64,000 nt of DNA from the NCBI GenBank assembly GCA_035517495.1, contig DATIYT010000064.1, positions 20,025 to 84,024 of the forward strand. Reading direction: 5' to 3'. Within the stretch, counting starts at the first letter, position 1. Every line of letters starts with the position of its first letter. This stretch comes from DASZHJ01 sp035517495. Lineage in GTDB: Bacteria; Pseudomonadota; Alphaproteobacteria; ATCC43930; CGMCC-115725. Shown here piece by piece: positions 45,127 to 53,767 of this stretch. The translations under genes and the position numbers were made by a program. Under the pieces are notes generated by a model, which was not told the origin of the DNA, did no database searches, and worked only from the letters and a program-made list of their open reading frames with translations.

Positions 45127-45132
45127 CGTGGC

Positions 45133-45186
45133 GGATTGGAAGTTCCTCCGATCACCGCCGGACGCTCGGAGAGGAACTTCAAATCC
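45133..45186 (+). terminator. Long imperfect hairpin after rpe
   Basis: GGATTGGAAGTTCCTCCGA (45133-45151) pairs with TCGGAGAGGAACTTCAAATCC (45166-45186). No T-run follows. It may be a transcript end or the first of three palindromic elements that fill this gap (45127-45409). Confidence 0.5.
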
Positions 45187-45220
45187 GAAGACCACACTAG
45201 CAATCAATGAGCTGCTGGTA

Positions 45221-45285
45221 TCCCGATGATTCCGAAGTTCGCATCTGAGCTTGACCGTTTGGTCATGCGAACTTCGGAATCGGGA
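45221..45285. repeat. Palindrome with 20-nt arms shared with 36218
   Basis: TCCCGATGATTCCGAAGTTCGCAT (45221-45244) faces ATGCGAACTTCGGAATCGGGA (45265-45285). Each arm is a copy of the solitary motif at 36218-36237. Confidence 0.75.
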
Positions 45286-45290
45286 CACCA

Positions 45291-45333
45291 GAGCATGATC
45301 CGATCTGGTAGAATCGGATCATGGTCTCGATTC
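45291..45333. repeat. Third copy of the GAGCATGATCCGAT palindromic element
   Basis: GAGCATGATCCGAT (45291-45304) pairs with ATCGGATCATGGTC (about 45313-45326), followed by TCGATTC as in the copy at 14418. The downstream part (TTGGCGCAATCTGACGGCGAACC) keeps traces of the same 3' module. Confidence 0.8.
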
Positions 45334-45409
45334 CCTTATTTTTTGGCGCAATCTGACGGCGAACCACCCACACGTCGCCGGATGGCGCGCTAGGCAGGAG
45401 GCCTTGGGG

Positions 45410-47062
45410 GTGTTCCAAGCGCAGGGGCACCGCCTCCGCCACTGGCTGCTGTCGGTACTGTGGCGAACGCCGCTTTACCGTCTGAGCCTCTGGAGTTGGC
45501 GGCAGAAGCCGTTGGCATTGACGCTCGATGGCAGGAATCTCCGCGAGAGGCCAAACCCTGCCGGCGAGGCGGCGGTTCCGAGCGAGCCCTTGCCCTGGGA
45601 GGCACCGGCCCTGAGCCTCGCGCGGCAGGCGCAGCTGCACGGCTTTAGCTGGCTTTCCGCTCTTGGGACGAACGAGGGCGCGGATGTGGCGCCCGCGCGC
45701 CTCATCCTGCGCGCCTGGCTCGAGCGGTATCGCCGCTGGGACCCGGTTGCGTGGCGCGCCGACGTCATGGGGGAGCGGCTTTGCTTCTGGATCGCTTATG
45801 CGCCGCTGCTCGCTCCGCCGGATGATCCGCTGCACCGGGATTTTCTCTCCGAAGTCGGCCGGCAGACCCGTCACTTGCGCCGCACGGCGCACTGGGAAGT
45901 GAGCGGCATCCGCCGTCTCCAGGCACTCAAGGGGTTGCTCGCGGCGCAACTCGCGCTCCGAGCCAGCGACCGGCGGGTCGATACGGTGTTCCGCGCGATC
46001 GAGCGCGAAACCGACGCACAGATTCGGAGTGATGGCGGCCATATCGGGCGCAGCCCGGCGCTGCAACTCGAAGCCTTGCACCAGTTGACGGGCGTGCGCG
46101 AAATCCTGGACGCCGCCCATGTGGAGGTGCCGGAGGCGATCGCCGCCGCAATCGAGCGGACGGCGATCATGCTGCGTTTTTACCGCCATGGCGACGGACG
46201 CCTCGCTTTGTTCAACGACAGCATGGAAGATGATCTGGCGGTGATCGACCGCGTGCTGACGCGATCGGGGGTCAAGGCGCGGCCACCGGCGAGCGCGCCG
46301 TTGACGGGATTCGAGAGGCTGCAAGCCGGCAAGAGCTTGGTGATCATGGATTGCGGCGCGCCACCGCCGGAGCGTTTCGGTGGGCACCCGCATGCCGGCA
46401 CGCTCTCCTTCGAGCTGAGCCACGGTCGCGACCGGCTGATCGTCAATTGCGGCGCCTATCGCGGCAGCAGCGCGCAGTGGCTTGCGGCGATGCGCACCAC
46501 GGCCGCGCACTCGACCCTGGTGGTGGAGAACACGCCGTCCACCGAGATCGACGAGGCGGGCCACCTTGGTGCGGGGCCGCGCAATGTCACGCGCGAGCGA
46601 ATGGAAGAAGACGGCAACCATTGGGTCAATGCCAGCCATGACGGTTATCGTGTTCCTTTTGGATTGACCCACTCACGCCAACTTTACCTCTCAGCCGATG
46701 GCGACGATCTGCGCGGCGAGGACCGGCTGCTGGGCCGCCCCGGGCAGAGTTTCGCGATCCGTTTTCATCTGCACCCGCAGGTGCAGGCCTCGCTCACGCA
46801 GGATGGGAGCACGGCCCTGCTGCGCTTGCCGAGCGGCGTCGGTTGGCGCTTGCGCAGCGAAGGCGCGGTAATGAGCCTCGCCGAGAGCGTCTATCTGGGC
46901 GCCGTTGCCACGCGCAAAAGTCAGCAAGTGGTGCTCGAAGGCCATGTGGGAAGCCAGGGCGCCACGGTAAAGTGGGCGGTCCGGCGCGAACGGCGCCGAC
47001 GGCCGGAAGCGGTCTCGACGCCGGTTCCGGAATCCCGCGAGCAAACACGAGAGCACCCATGA
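45410..47062 (+). CDS. Heparinase II/III family protein
   Basis: 550 residues from GTG 45410, 8 nt after AGGAGG; the TTG at 45404 is too close to that site. The N-terminal half is an alpha-toroid-like region (RLSLWSWRQKPLALTLDGRN, in part; RFYRHGDGRLALFNDS). The C-terminal Heparinase_II_III domain has GGHPHAGTLSFELSHGRDRL, LIVNCGAYRG and HSTLVVENT. Polysaccharide-lyase folds of this sort are common next to purH in alphaproteobacteria, and their substrate is unknown. No signal peptide is clear. The stop overlaps purH (ATGA). Confidence 0.88.
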   Translation: MFQAQGHRLRHWLLSVLWRTPLYRLSLWSWRQKPLALTLDGRNLRERPNPAGEAAVPSEPLPWEAPALSLARQAQLHGFSWLSALGTNEGADVAPARLILRAWLERYRRWDPVAWRADVMGERLCFWIAYAPLLAPPDDPLHRDFLSEVGRQTRHLRRTAHWEVSGIRRLQALKGLLAAQLALRASDRRVDTVFRAIERETDAQIRSDGGHIGRSPALQLEALHQLTGVREILDAAHVEVPEAIAAAIERTAIMLRFYRHGDGRLALFNDSMEDDLAVIDRVLTRSGVKARPPASAPLTGFERLQAGKSLVIMDCGAPPPERFGGHPHAGTLSFELSHGRDRLIVNCGAYRGSSAQWLAAMRTTAAHSTLVVENTPSTEIDEAGHLGAGPRNVTRERMEEDGNHWVNASHDGYRVPFGLTHSRQLYLSADGDDLRGEDRLLGRPGQSFAIRFHLHPQVQASLTQDGSTALLRLPSGVGWRLRSEGAVMSLAESVYLGAVATRKSQQVVLEGHVGSQGATVKWAVRRERRRRPEAVSTPVPESREQTREHP

Positions 47063-48645
47063 CCGATCCCAAGCTGCAACGGGTCCGACGCGCGCTGCTC
47101 TCGGTGCATGACAAGACCGGCGTCGTTCCGTTTGCCCAAGCCTTGGCGGCGCACGGGATCGAGCTGCTCTCGACCGGCGGGACCGCGCGTGCGCTCGCCG
47201 ATGCTGGGGTCAGCGTCACGGATGTGGCGGCCGTCACGGGCTTTCCGGAGATGCTGGACGGCCGCGTCAAGACGCTGCATCCCGCAATCCACGGCGGCTT
47301 GCTGGCTCGGCGTGACCGACCGGAACACCTGGCGGCGATCGCTGCCCATGGCATAGCGCCGATCGACCTTTTGGTGGTGAACCTCTACCCCTTCGCCGAG
47401 ACCGTCGCGCGCGGCGCCGGTTTTGAAGAGTGCGTCGAAAATATCGATATCGGCGGCCCCGCGCTGATCCGCGCGGCCGCCAAGAACCATGATGGCGTCG
47501 CGGTGGTGACGGACCCCGCGGATTACGCGCCGCTGCTCTCGGAACTCGCGACCCATGGCGGCGCAACGACCGCCGCGTTGCGCCGCCGGCTGATGGCGCT
47601 CGCCTTCGAACGCACCGCCGCCTACGACGCCGCCATCGCCCATTGGCTTGCGGAGCAGCAGGGCGAAGCCTTTCCGGAAACTATCGTCATTGCGGCGCGG
47701 CTGAAGCAGCGCTTGCGCTACGGCGAAAATCCGCACCAGGAGGCGGCGTTCTATATCGGCGAAGAGACGCGCGCCGGCGTCGCGACCGCCGAACAGATCC
47801 AGGGCAAGGAGCTTTCCTACAACAACCTCAACGACACCGACGCCGCCTACGAGCTGGTGGCGGAATTCGCCGAGCCCGCCGTCGCCATCATCAAGCACGC
47901 CAATCCCTGCGGCGCCGCGGTGGGCGCGAACCTCATGGCGGCGTTTGGCGCGGCGCTCGCCTGTGATCCCGTGAGCGCCTATGGCGGGATCGTCGCGGTC
48001 AACCGCCCGCTCGATGCCGAAACGGCGGATGCGATCGGCAAGCTTTTTGCCGAGGTGGTGATCGTGCCCGCGATCGAGCCGGCGGCCGAGGCGGCCCTCA
48101 AGCGCAGATCGATGCTCCGCGTCCTCGTCGCGGGCGCCGTTCCCGACGCCAAGGCGGCCGGCATGACGCTCCGCTCGGTCGCGGGCGGCTTCCTGCTGCA
48201 GAGCCGCGACAACGGGTGGATCGACGCGGCTGCATTGACCACGGTCACCAAGCGCGCGCCCACGGCTCGCGAGTTGGACGATTTGCGCTTCGCTTTTCGC
48301 GTCGCAAAGCACGTCAAGTCGAACGCGATCGTCTACGCCAAGAACGGCGCCACGGTCGGGATCGGTGCGGGACAGATGAGCCGCGTCGACAGCGCACGCA
48401 TCGCCGCGTGGAAGGCCGCCGAGACCGGGAAAGCCGCGGGGCTCACCCAGAGTCCGACGCGGGGTTCAGTGGTGGCGTCGGACGCGTTCTTTCCCTTCGC
48501 CGACGGGCTTGTCGCCGCGATCGAGGCGGGCGCAACCGCGGTCATCCAGCCCGGCGGCTCCAAGCGCGATCCGGAAGTGATCGCCGCCGCCGATCAGGCC
48601 GGTGTCGCCATGGTCTTCACGGGCATGCGGCACTTCCGGCACTGA
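47059..48645 (+). CDS. purH: Bifunctional AICAR transformylase/IMP cyclohydrolase PurH
   Basis: 528 residues, the last two steps of de novo IMP synthesis. The N-terminal MGS-like cyclohydrolase domain has ALLSVHDKTGVVPFA, LLSTGGTARAL, GRVKTLHPAIHGGLLARR and NLYPF. The C-terminal transformylase domain shows LRYGENPHQEAAFY, ELSYNNLNDTDAAYEL, IIKHANPCG (catalytic Lys-His) and SDAFFPFADG. The ATG overlaps the heparinase-family stop. Both domains look intact. Confidence 0.98.
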   Translation: MTDPKLQRVRRALLSVHDKTGVVPFAQALAAHGIELLSTGGTARALADAGVSVTDVAAVTGFPEMLDGRVKTLHPAIHGGLLARRDRPEHLAAIAAHGIAPIDLLVVNLYPFAETVARGAGFEECVENIDIGGPALIRAAAKNHDGVAVVTDPADYAPLLSELATHGGATTAALRRRLMALAFERTAAYDAAIAHWLAEQQGEAFPETIVIAARLKQRLRYGENPHQEAAFYIGEETRAGVATAEQIQGKELSYNNLNDTDAAYELVAEFAEPAVAIIKHANPCGAAVGANLMAAFGAALACDPVSAYGGIVAVNRPLDAETADAIGKLFAEVVIVPAIEPAAEAALKRRSMLRVLVAGAVPDAKAAGMTLRSVAGGFLLQSRDNGWIDAAALTTVTKRAPTARELDDLRFAFRVAKHVKSNAIVYAKNGATVGIGAGQMSRVDSARIAAWKAAETGKAAGLTQSPTRGSVVASDAFFPFADGLVAAIEAGATAVIQPGGSKRDPEVIAAADQAGVAMVFTGMRHFRH

Positions 48646-48661
48646 GCATCGGCCCAGCGGC

Positions 48662-49300
48662 CTACTCCGCGTCCGGCTGCTTGCGGGGATGCGAGTTGGC
48701 GAAGGCGGGAATCTCCATGCAGCGCGCATGTATTTCCATCACGCGCGGGTAGGGCGCGAGATCGGTTTTGAAGAGCTGCGCGGGCGTCACCTGCGTCATC
48801 AGGCAGATATCGGCGACGGTCGGGGTATCGCCGTAGCAGAACTTGCCGGGGGACTTACGCTCGGCAAGCAGCGTCTCCATGGTTTGCAAGCCGGCGCCCA
48901 GCCAATGCTGAATCCAGCCGCCGCGCTGCTGCTCGCTTAAGCCGAGCGTGCCGGTCAGGTAGTTGCGGATGCGCGGCACGATCAGCGGGTGCGAATCCGC
49001 GACGTTGATGAGCGCGAATCCCCGCACCCACGCGCGCGCGGCGATATCCTTGGGGAGCAGCGGCGGGGCCGGATACTTCTCCTCGAGGTATTCGAGGATC
49101 GCCATGGACTGAAACAGCTTAAGGTCGCCGTCGAAGAGGGTCGGCACCACCATCTGCGGATTGAGCTTCTTGTATTCAGGCTTCTGCTGGTCGCCGTGCT
49201 CCAGATTGATGACCACGTTTTCGTGCGGAATTCCCTTGATCGCGAGCGCGATCCGCACTCGGAACGTCGCTTGCGAGCGCCAGTAGGTGTAAAGCTTCAT
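48662..49300 (-). CDS. Glutathione S-transferase, maleylacetoacetate isomerase-like
   Basis: 212 residues of the GST zeta class. The N-terminal thioredoxin fold has LYTYWRSQATFRVRIALAIKG, NPQMVVPTLFDGD and FQSMAILEYLEEKYP. The C-terminal helical domain has TVADICLMTQVTPAQLF. True maleylacetoacetate isomerases usually have Ser-Ser/Ser-Cys after the arginine of the active-site loop; here it is Ser-Gln. Substrate assignment is therefore cautious. The gene converges on purH with stops 17 nt apart. No tyrosine-degradation genes adjoin it. Confidence 0.87.
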   Translation of the reverse strand: MKLYTYWRSQATFRVRIALAIKGIPHENVVINLEHGDQQKPEYKKLNPQMVVPTLFDGDLKLFQSMAILEYLEEKYPAPPLLPKDIAARAWVRGFALINVADSHPLIVPRIRNYLTGTLGLSEQQRGGWIQHWLGAGLQTMETLLAERKSPGKFCYGDTPTVADICLMTQVTPAQLFKTDLAPYPRVMEIHARCMEIPAFANSHPRKQPDAE

Positions 49301-49387
49301 CGGGTCCCTCCCAGGATTTCGTCGGGGGGTTATAGCGCCGGGAGCCCGTCAGTGAAACACGGATGCGCGCCCGACTTAGTGCGCCCG

Positions 49388-50074
49388 TTACAAGGCGACG
49401 CCGAAGCGCTGTTCGAAGCCGGTCCGGCCCTTGGGCGTGACGGTGACGGCGCGGCTGTCGCGGCGGCGCTCGATCCAGCCGAGATCGAAGCAGCGTCGCG
49501 CCAGATCGACGCCGAGACGACCGCCCAAGTGCCAGCGCCGCTCGCTCCAATCGAGACAGGGCCGGCAGAACGCACCGCGCTGCCCGCGCGCGCCACCTTC
49601 GAGGCCGAAGTCGTCGAGGAACGCGCGGCCTTCCGTGGTGATTTGGCCGCCATCATCGTCAAGCTGCACCAGGCCGCGCGCGACCAGCGCGTCCGCGAGT
49701 GCCACGCCCAAGCGCCCCGCCAAATGGTCGTAGCAGGTCCGCGCGAAGCACATTGCGTCGTCGCGCGCGGAGCGCGGTCGATGACGCGGCGGCGCCTCGA
49801 TCGCGGCTACCGCCATGATGCCCTCGAGCATGCGACCCACCAGCGGCGAGGCGAGGCGGTGGTAGCGATGCCGGCCTTGCTTCAGCACGGTCAGGAGATG
49901 CGCATCCACCAACTTTGAGAGATGCCCGCTCGCGGTTTGCGGAGTGATCCCGGCGTCGAGAGCGAGCTCGGTTGCGGTAAGCGCGCGCCCATCCATGAGC
50001 GAGGCCAACATGGTCGCGCGGGCAGGGTCGCCCACCAGCGCCGCAACCCCCGCCATATCCAGAGGACCGATCAT
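49388..50074 (-). CDS. ArsR-family transcriptional regulator with C-terminal extension
   Basis: 228 residues from ATG 50074 (MIGPLDMAGVAAL). The first ~90 residues are a winged helix: VGDPARATMLASLMDG, ALTATELALDAGITPQTASGHLS and GRHRYHRLASPLVGRM. The C-terminal ~130 residues carry a domain with ERRWHLGGRLGVDLARRC and CFARTCYDHLAGRLG, found in a subgroup of ArsR regulators. Cysteines and histidines there could bind a metal or sense oxidation. It lies 65 nt downstream of the metallo-hydrolase gene on the same strand, suggesting a two-gene unit. Confidence 0.88.
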   Translation of the reverse strand: MIGPLDMAGVAALVGDPARATMLASLMDGRALTATELALDAGITPQTASGHLSKLVDAHLLTVLKQGRHRYHRLASPLVGRMLEGIMAVAAIEAPPRHRPRSARDDAMCFARTCYDHLAGRLGVALADALVARGLVQLDDDGGQITTEGRAFLDDFGLEGGARGQRGAFCRPCLDWSERRWHLGGRLGVDLARRCFDLGWIERRRDSRAVTVTPKGRTGFEQRFGVAL

Positions 50075-50139
50075 GGGCCAAAAACTAGGCGCCCCAATGC
50101 TCCCTGGCAATCATCCACATTTCGGCGCAGACCGAAGCG

Positions 50140-50976
50140 TCAAAGCTTCAGCACCATGCCCTCGCGCGCGACGATCGCGCCCGGATACGCCTTGGCCGCT
50201 TCGGCGGCGACCCGATCCATGAAGGCATCGTCGTGAGTGGGATCGTGATGGAAGATCGCGAGCGTCTTGGCCTTGGCGGCGATCGCAAGCCGGACCGCCT
50301 CCTGCCAAGTGGAGTGGCCCCAATTCTTGTGCGATTCGTACTCCTCGTCCGTGTAGGTCGAATCATAAATCATGACATCGGCATGGTCGGCGAGGGTGAG
50401 CACGTTCCGGTCCAGCTCACCCGGCCGATGCTCCGTATCCGTCAGATAGGCCACCACCTTGTCGCCGCATTCGACGCGATAGCCGGTCGCGTTGTTGGGG
50501 TGATTGAGCGGCGCCGTCTTGAGCGTAATGCCCGCCACGGGCGTCACGGTGTCGCCGCAGGGAAAGTCGATGTAGTCCATGCGCGCGTGGAAGATGCCGA
50601 TTGGCACCGGGAACAGCGGCGGCGTCATCATCTCAGACAGCACTTCCTTGAGGGTGTGGTCGGGAAGGAGATGCCCGGCCCAAAGCCGCAGCTTGTTCTC
50701 TTTGAGGAAGGCGGGAGCGAAGAACGGCAGCCCCACGACGTGATCGAGGTGCGTGTGGCTGAAGAACAGGTCGGCATTGACCTCACCGCCCTTGGCCATG
50801 AGGGCGTCGCCCAAAAGGCGCAAGCCGGTGCCGCCGTCGAAGATCAGCATGCGCTCACCCCAGCGCAGCTCGACGCAGGAGGTATTGCCGCCATAGCGCA
50901 CGGTCTCGGGCCCGGGACAGGCGATACTGCCGCGGACCCCCCAGAAGCGAACGCTGACTTCGCCTTCGCCCGCCAC
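50140..50976 (-). CDS. MBL-fold metallo-hydrolase
   Basis: 278 residues. The metallo-beta-lactamase motif SHTHLDH places His74, His76, Asp78 and His79 around two metals; later ligands are probably in LNHPNNATGY, AYLTDTEHRPG and FHHDPTHDD. The N-terminal VRFWGVRGSIACPGPETVRYGG is typical of a subfamily related to cyclic-nucleotide and PhnP-like phosphodiesterases. No signal peptide. First gene of a pair with the ArsR-type regulator. Confidence 0.9.
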   Translation of the reverse strand: MAGEGEVSVRFWGVRGSIACPGPETVRYGGNTSCVELRWGERMLIFDGGTGLRLLGDALMAKGGEVNADLFFSHTHLDHVVGLPFFAPAFLKENKLRLWAGHLLPDHTLKEVLSEMMTPPLFPVPIGIFHARMDYIDFPCGDTVTPVAGITLKTAPLNHPNNATGYRVECGDKVVAYLTDTEHRPGELDRNVLTLADHADVMIYDSTYTDEEYESHKNWGHSTWQEAVRLAIAAKAKTLAIFHHDPTHDDAFMDRVAAEAAKAYPGAIVAREGMVLKL

Positions 50977-51099
50977 GCGCGCCCTCCCAAGCCCCCCTGG
51001 CTCCCGACGACCCTAATACTTATAGCATTTTCTCGGGCTTAGGTATGTGCCCAGCGTCACGGGCGGAGCGAAGAATATTATGGGAAAGCGCGAGCCGCG

Positions 51100-51789
51100 C
51101 TATGGCACCAGCCGATAGCCGCCGGGATCGGTTACCAGTATCTGGGCATGGGCGGGATCACGCTCGATCTTTTGACGCAGGCGGTAGACGTGGGTTTCGA
51201 GCGTGTGGGTGGTGACGCCGGCATTATAGCCCCAGACCTCGTTCAGGAGCGCATCGCGTCCGACCGTTCGATCGCCGGCGCGGTACAGGTACTTGAGAAT
51301 CGAGGTTTCCTTCTCGGTGAGACGGACCTTTTTGCGGCCGTTGGGGTCGAGCAACAGCTTGGCGCTGGGGCGGAAGGTGTAGGGGCCAATGGTGAAGACC
51401 GCATCCTCGCTTTGCTCGTGCTGGCGGAGCTGCGCGCGAAGCCGCGCCAGCAGCACGTTGAGGCGGAAGGGTTTGGGAATGTAGTCGTTGGCGCCGGCAT
51501 CGAGGCCCAGAATGGTGTCGGCATCGCTGTCCGCGCCGGTGAGCATCAGGATCGGCGAACGCACGTTGCTCCGCCGCATCAACCGGCACAGCTCGCGGCC
51601 ATCCATGTCGGGAAGCCCCACATCGAGCAGGATCGCGTCGAAATAGCCCTGCTTGACCATATCGAGCGCCTGTTCGCCGGTTTCGGCCTCGGCGACCTGA
51701 AACTCCTCATGGAGCTGCAACTGCTCCGAAAGCGCATGGCGCAGCGCCACATCGTCGTCAACAATCAATATCTTGCGGCCGACCGTCAT
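51100..51789 (-). CDS. OmpR-family response regulator (CenR-like)
   Basis: 229 residues. The receiver domain has KILIVDDDVALR, phospho-acceptor D56 in ILLDVGLPDMDG and K106 in DYIPKPFR. The C-terminal winged helix includes TEKETSILKYLYRAGDR and VTTHTLETHVYRLRQKIE, closely like CenR regulators of alphaproteobacteria, which control envelope genes. No sensor kinase gene is adjacent, as is also usual for CenR. The 280-nt region upstream, to the hydrolase gene, is likely promoter DNA. Confidence 0.9.
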   Translation of the reverse strand: MTVGRKILIVDDDVALRHALSEQLQLHEEFQVAEAETGEQALDMVKQGYFDAILLDVGLPDMDGRELCRLMRRSNVRSPILMLTGADSDADTILGLDAGANDYIPKPFRLNVLLARLRAQLRQHEQSEDAVFTIGPYTFRPSAKLLLDPNGRKKVRLTEKETSILKYLYRAGDRTVGRDALLNEVWGYNAGVTTHTLETHVYRLRQKIERDPAHAQILVTDPGGYRLVP

Positions 51790-52069
51790 TGCTCCTTTCC
51801 TCTAACACAATATTCGCCGGCGCAGGTATGACCGATTGCGGGCGGATGGGCAATGCCGACACCCCCGCCGCCGGCCCTGTTGGCCAAATACTCTCGGAAA
51901 CAATTCATTACACAAGTTTTATGGTTCGCGAGACCTACCGTTAATTCCGGCCCGCGCTTTTTCCGCTCTGCGACTTTCCCACGTTGTTACGGCCGGTCGC
52001 CCTCGAATATCCTGGGGTGGTGCCCTGGGCCAATCCAAAGGCCCATCGGATCAACAGGAGGCGCATGCG

Positions 52070-52879
52070 ATGCTCCATCGGCGAGTGAACGGCCATGACA
52101 TGGCGTATATCGAGGTTGGAGAGGGATCGCCGCTGGTCTGTGTGCACGGCTCACTCGGCGATTTCCGGGTCTGGTTTCCCGTGCTCGGGCCGCTCTCGCA
52201 CCGGCATCGCGTGATCACGCCGAGCCTGCGGCGGTTCTTTCCGGAGCATTGGGACGGCAAAGGCGAAGGCTTTACCATCGCCCAGCACCTCGCCGATCTC
52301 ATTGCATTCGTCGAGGGCGTGGGGGGCAAGGTGGATTTGCTGGGCCATTCGCGCGGCGGCCACCTCGCGTTCCGCGTCGCACAGCAGCGGCCGGACCTTT
52401 TGCGCCGTCTCATCCTGGCCGAGCCGGGTGGCGAATTGGACGGGACGCTGGCAACGTCAGCCGAGGCGGCGCTCCCGTCGCGAAGCGCTCGCGTCGCTGC
52501 GGCGGCCGAGAAGATCGCCGCGGGCGAAATCGATGCGGGATTGGCGTTGTTCGTCGATGGAATCAATGGCGCCGGCGCCTGGCGGCAACTGCCGGCGTCG
52601 CAGCAACAGCGGTTGCGCGACAACGCCCGCACGCTCCTCGGCCAAATCAACGAGGGCCGACGGCCTTATGGGCGGGCCGAGGCGGAGGCGATTCGGGTAC
52701 CGACGCTGTTCATCGGCGGCGAGCAGACCCCTGGCCTGCTCCCGATCATTCTGCGGACGCTCGCGGCGCATGTGCCGGGGGCGCGCGTGGCGATCATACC
52801 CAACACCACACACTCGATGTTCTATCAGGACCCCGTCCGCTTCAGCGCCATCGTGCTGGACTTTCTGGCTTCAGGATAA
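52070..52879 (+). CDS. Alpha/beta hydrolase
   Basis: 269 residues from ATG 52070, 8 nt after AGGAGG. Alpha/beta-hydrolase marks: VCVHGSLGDFRVW (oxyanion hole), nucleophile elbow GHSRGG with Ser94, and the late histidine IIPNTTHSMFYQD. An epoxide-hydrolase or haloperoxidase-like fold; substrate unknown. Its end overlaps the convergent methyltransferase gene by 9 nt. Confidence 0.9.
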   Translation: MLHRRVNGHDMAYIEVGEGSPLVCVHGSLGDFRVWFPVLGPLSHRHRVITPSLRRFFPEHWDGKGEGFTIAQHLADLIAFVEGVGGKVDLLGHSRGGHLAFRVAQQRPDLLRRLILAEPGGELDGTLATSAEAALPSRSARVAAAAEKIAAGEIDAGLALFVDGINGAGAWRQLPASQQQRLRDNARTLLGQINEGRRPYGRAEAEAIRVPTLFIGGEQTPGLLPIILRTLAAHVPGARVAIIPNTTHSMFYQDPVRFSAIVLDFLASG

Positions 52880-53767
52880 TTGCGTCGCGGCTTCCCTCGG
52901 CATCGCGACGATGTCCGCATGGCCGATGACGAGACGTAACTGTCCGCGCCTCAGCTCGGCAAGGCGCGCGCGCCGCCACTCCGCGATCGCGGCGGCGGCG
53001 GCGGGCTCGACTTCGGTTGCGGCGGCCGTGGTGTCCTGGACCAGCAACTCCAGCATCGCGGCGGACTCGGCTCCGAGGCGCCAGTCGCTGGGCTCGCGCG
53101 CGACGGCATAGCCGAGGCCTTCGAATATCGCCGCGGCCGCGGCCGGCGCGTTGCCGCCGAGCGCCGGGCCGAAACCCTTGTCGCGCCGATGATGGCTCGC
53201 AAACGCTCGGGCGATGACGGCGTCCGCCTCGTGGGGCGGCTGCCACTCGCGGTGCCCGTCGGTGCTGAGGGCCGCGAGGAAGGGGAGGTGGGCGGCGGCA
53301 AGACGTCGTGCGAGCGCCTCAAGCCAATCCATCGACACCAGATCCAAGAGCGCCGAGCAGGTGACGCCGTGAACGCCGACGAGCGGTAATTGGCCAAGCT
53401 CTGCTAGATCGAGCTTGATGCCGTGCACGCGCCACTCCGCCCCGTCGACGGAGATCGAGGCGAGCCCGCTGCCATGAGCGACGCGATAGCCCTGCGCGCG
53501 GCCCCATTGGGCGATCTCCGTGGGCTGATGCGCGATGAGCGCTGGGTCGCGGTCGATAAGGCGCCAATCCTGGTTGCAGGCGATGAGTGGCGCAAGCGCG
53601 CGGACATTGGCCCCGGTGCCGGCACCAAGATCAAGCAGCACCGCAATTCCGGCACCGGCACGCTCTCTAACCGCCGCCGCAAAGCGGCGTGCGAGCGCGC
53701 GGCTGCGCGAGCGCCGGTCAACCGTTTCGCGCAGGCGCAACCAATCGAGGGTGAAACCCTTGCTCAC
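52871..53767 (-). CDS. SAM-dependent methyltransferase of the pteridine/pyrimidine-like cluster
   Basis: 298 residues from GTG 53767, overlapping the glycosyltransferase stop as GTGA. The Rossmann motif I is VLLDLGAGTGANVRALAPL, followed by DWRLIDRDPALI. Near residue 155 is LLDLVSMDWLEALARRLAAA. The remainder is a class I fold without family-specific marks, so the acceptor (N, O or C) cannot be told. It is the last gene of the minus-strand run 57167-52871. The tight overlap indicates a function in the same pathway as the PTPS-like and glycosyltransferase proteins. Confidence 0.85.
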   Translation of the reverse strand: MSKGFTLDWLRLRETVDRRSRSRALARRFAAAVRERAGAGIAVLLDLGAGTGANVRALAPLIACNQDWRLIDRDPALIAHQPTEIAQWGRAQGYRVAHGSGLASISVDGAEWRVHGIKLDLAELGQLPLVGVHGVTCSALLDLVSMDWLEALARRLAAAHLPFLAALSTDGHREWQPPHEADAVIARAFASHHRRDKGFGPALGGNAPAAAAAIFEGLGYAVAREPSDWRLGAESAAMLELLVQDTTAAATEVEPAAAAAIAEWRRARLAELRRGQLRLVIGHADIVAMPREAATQLS

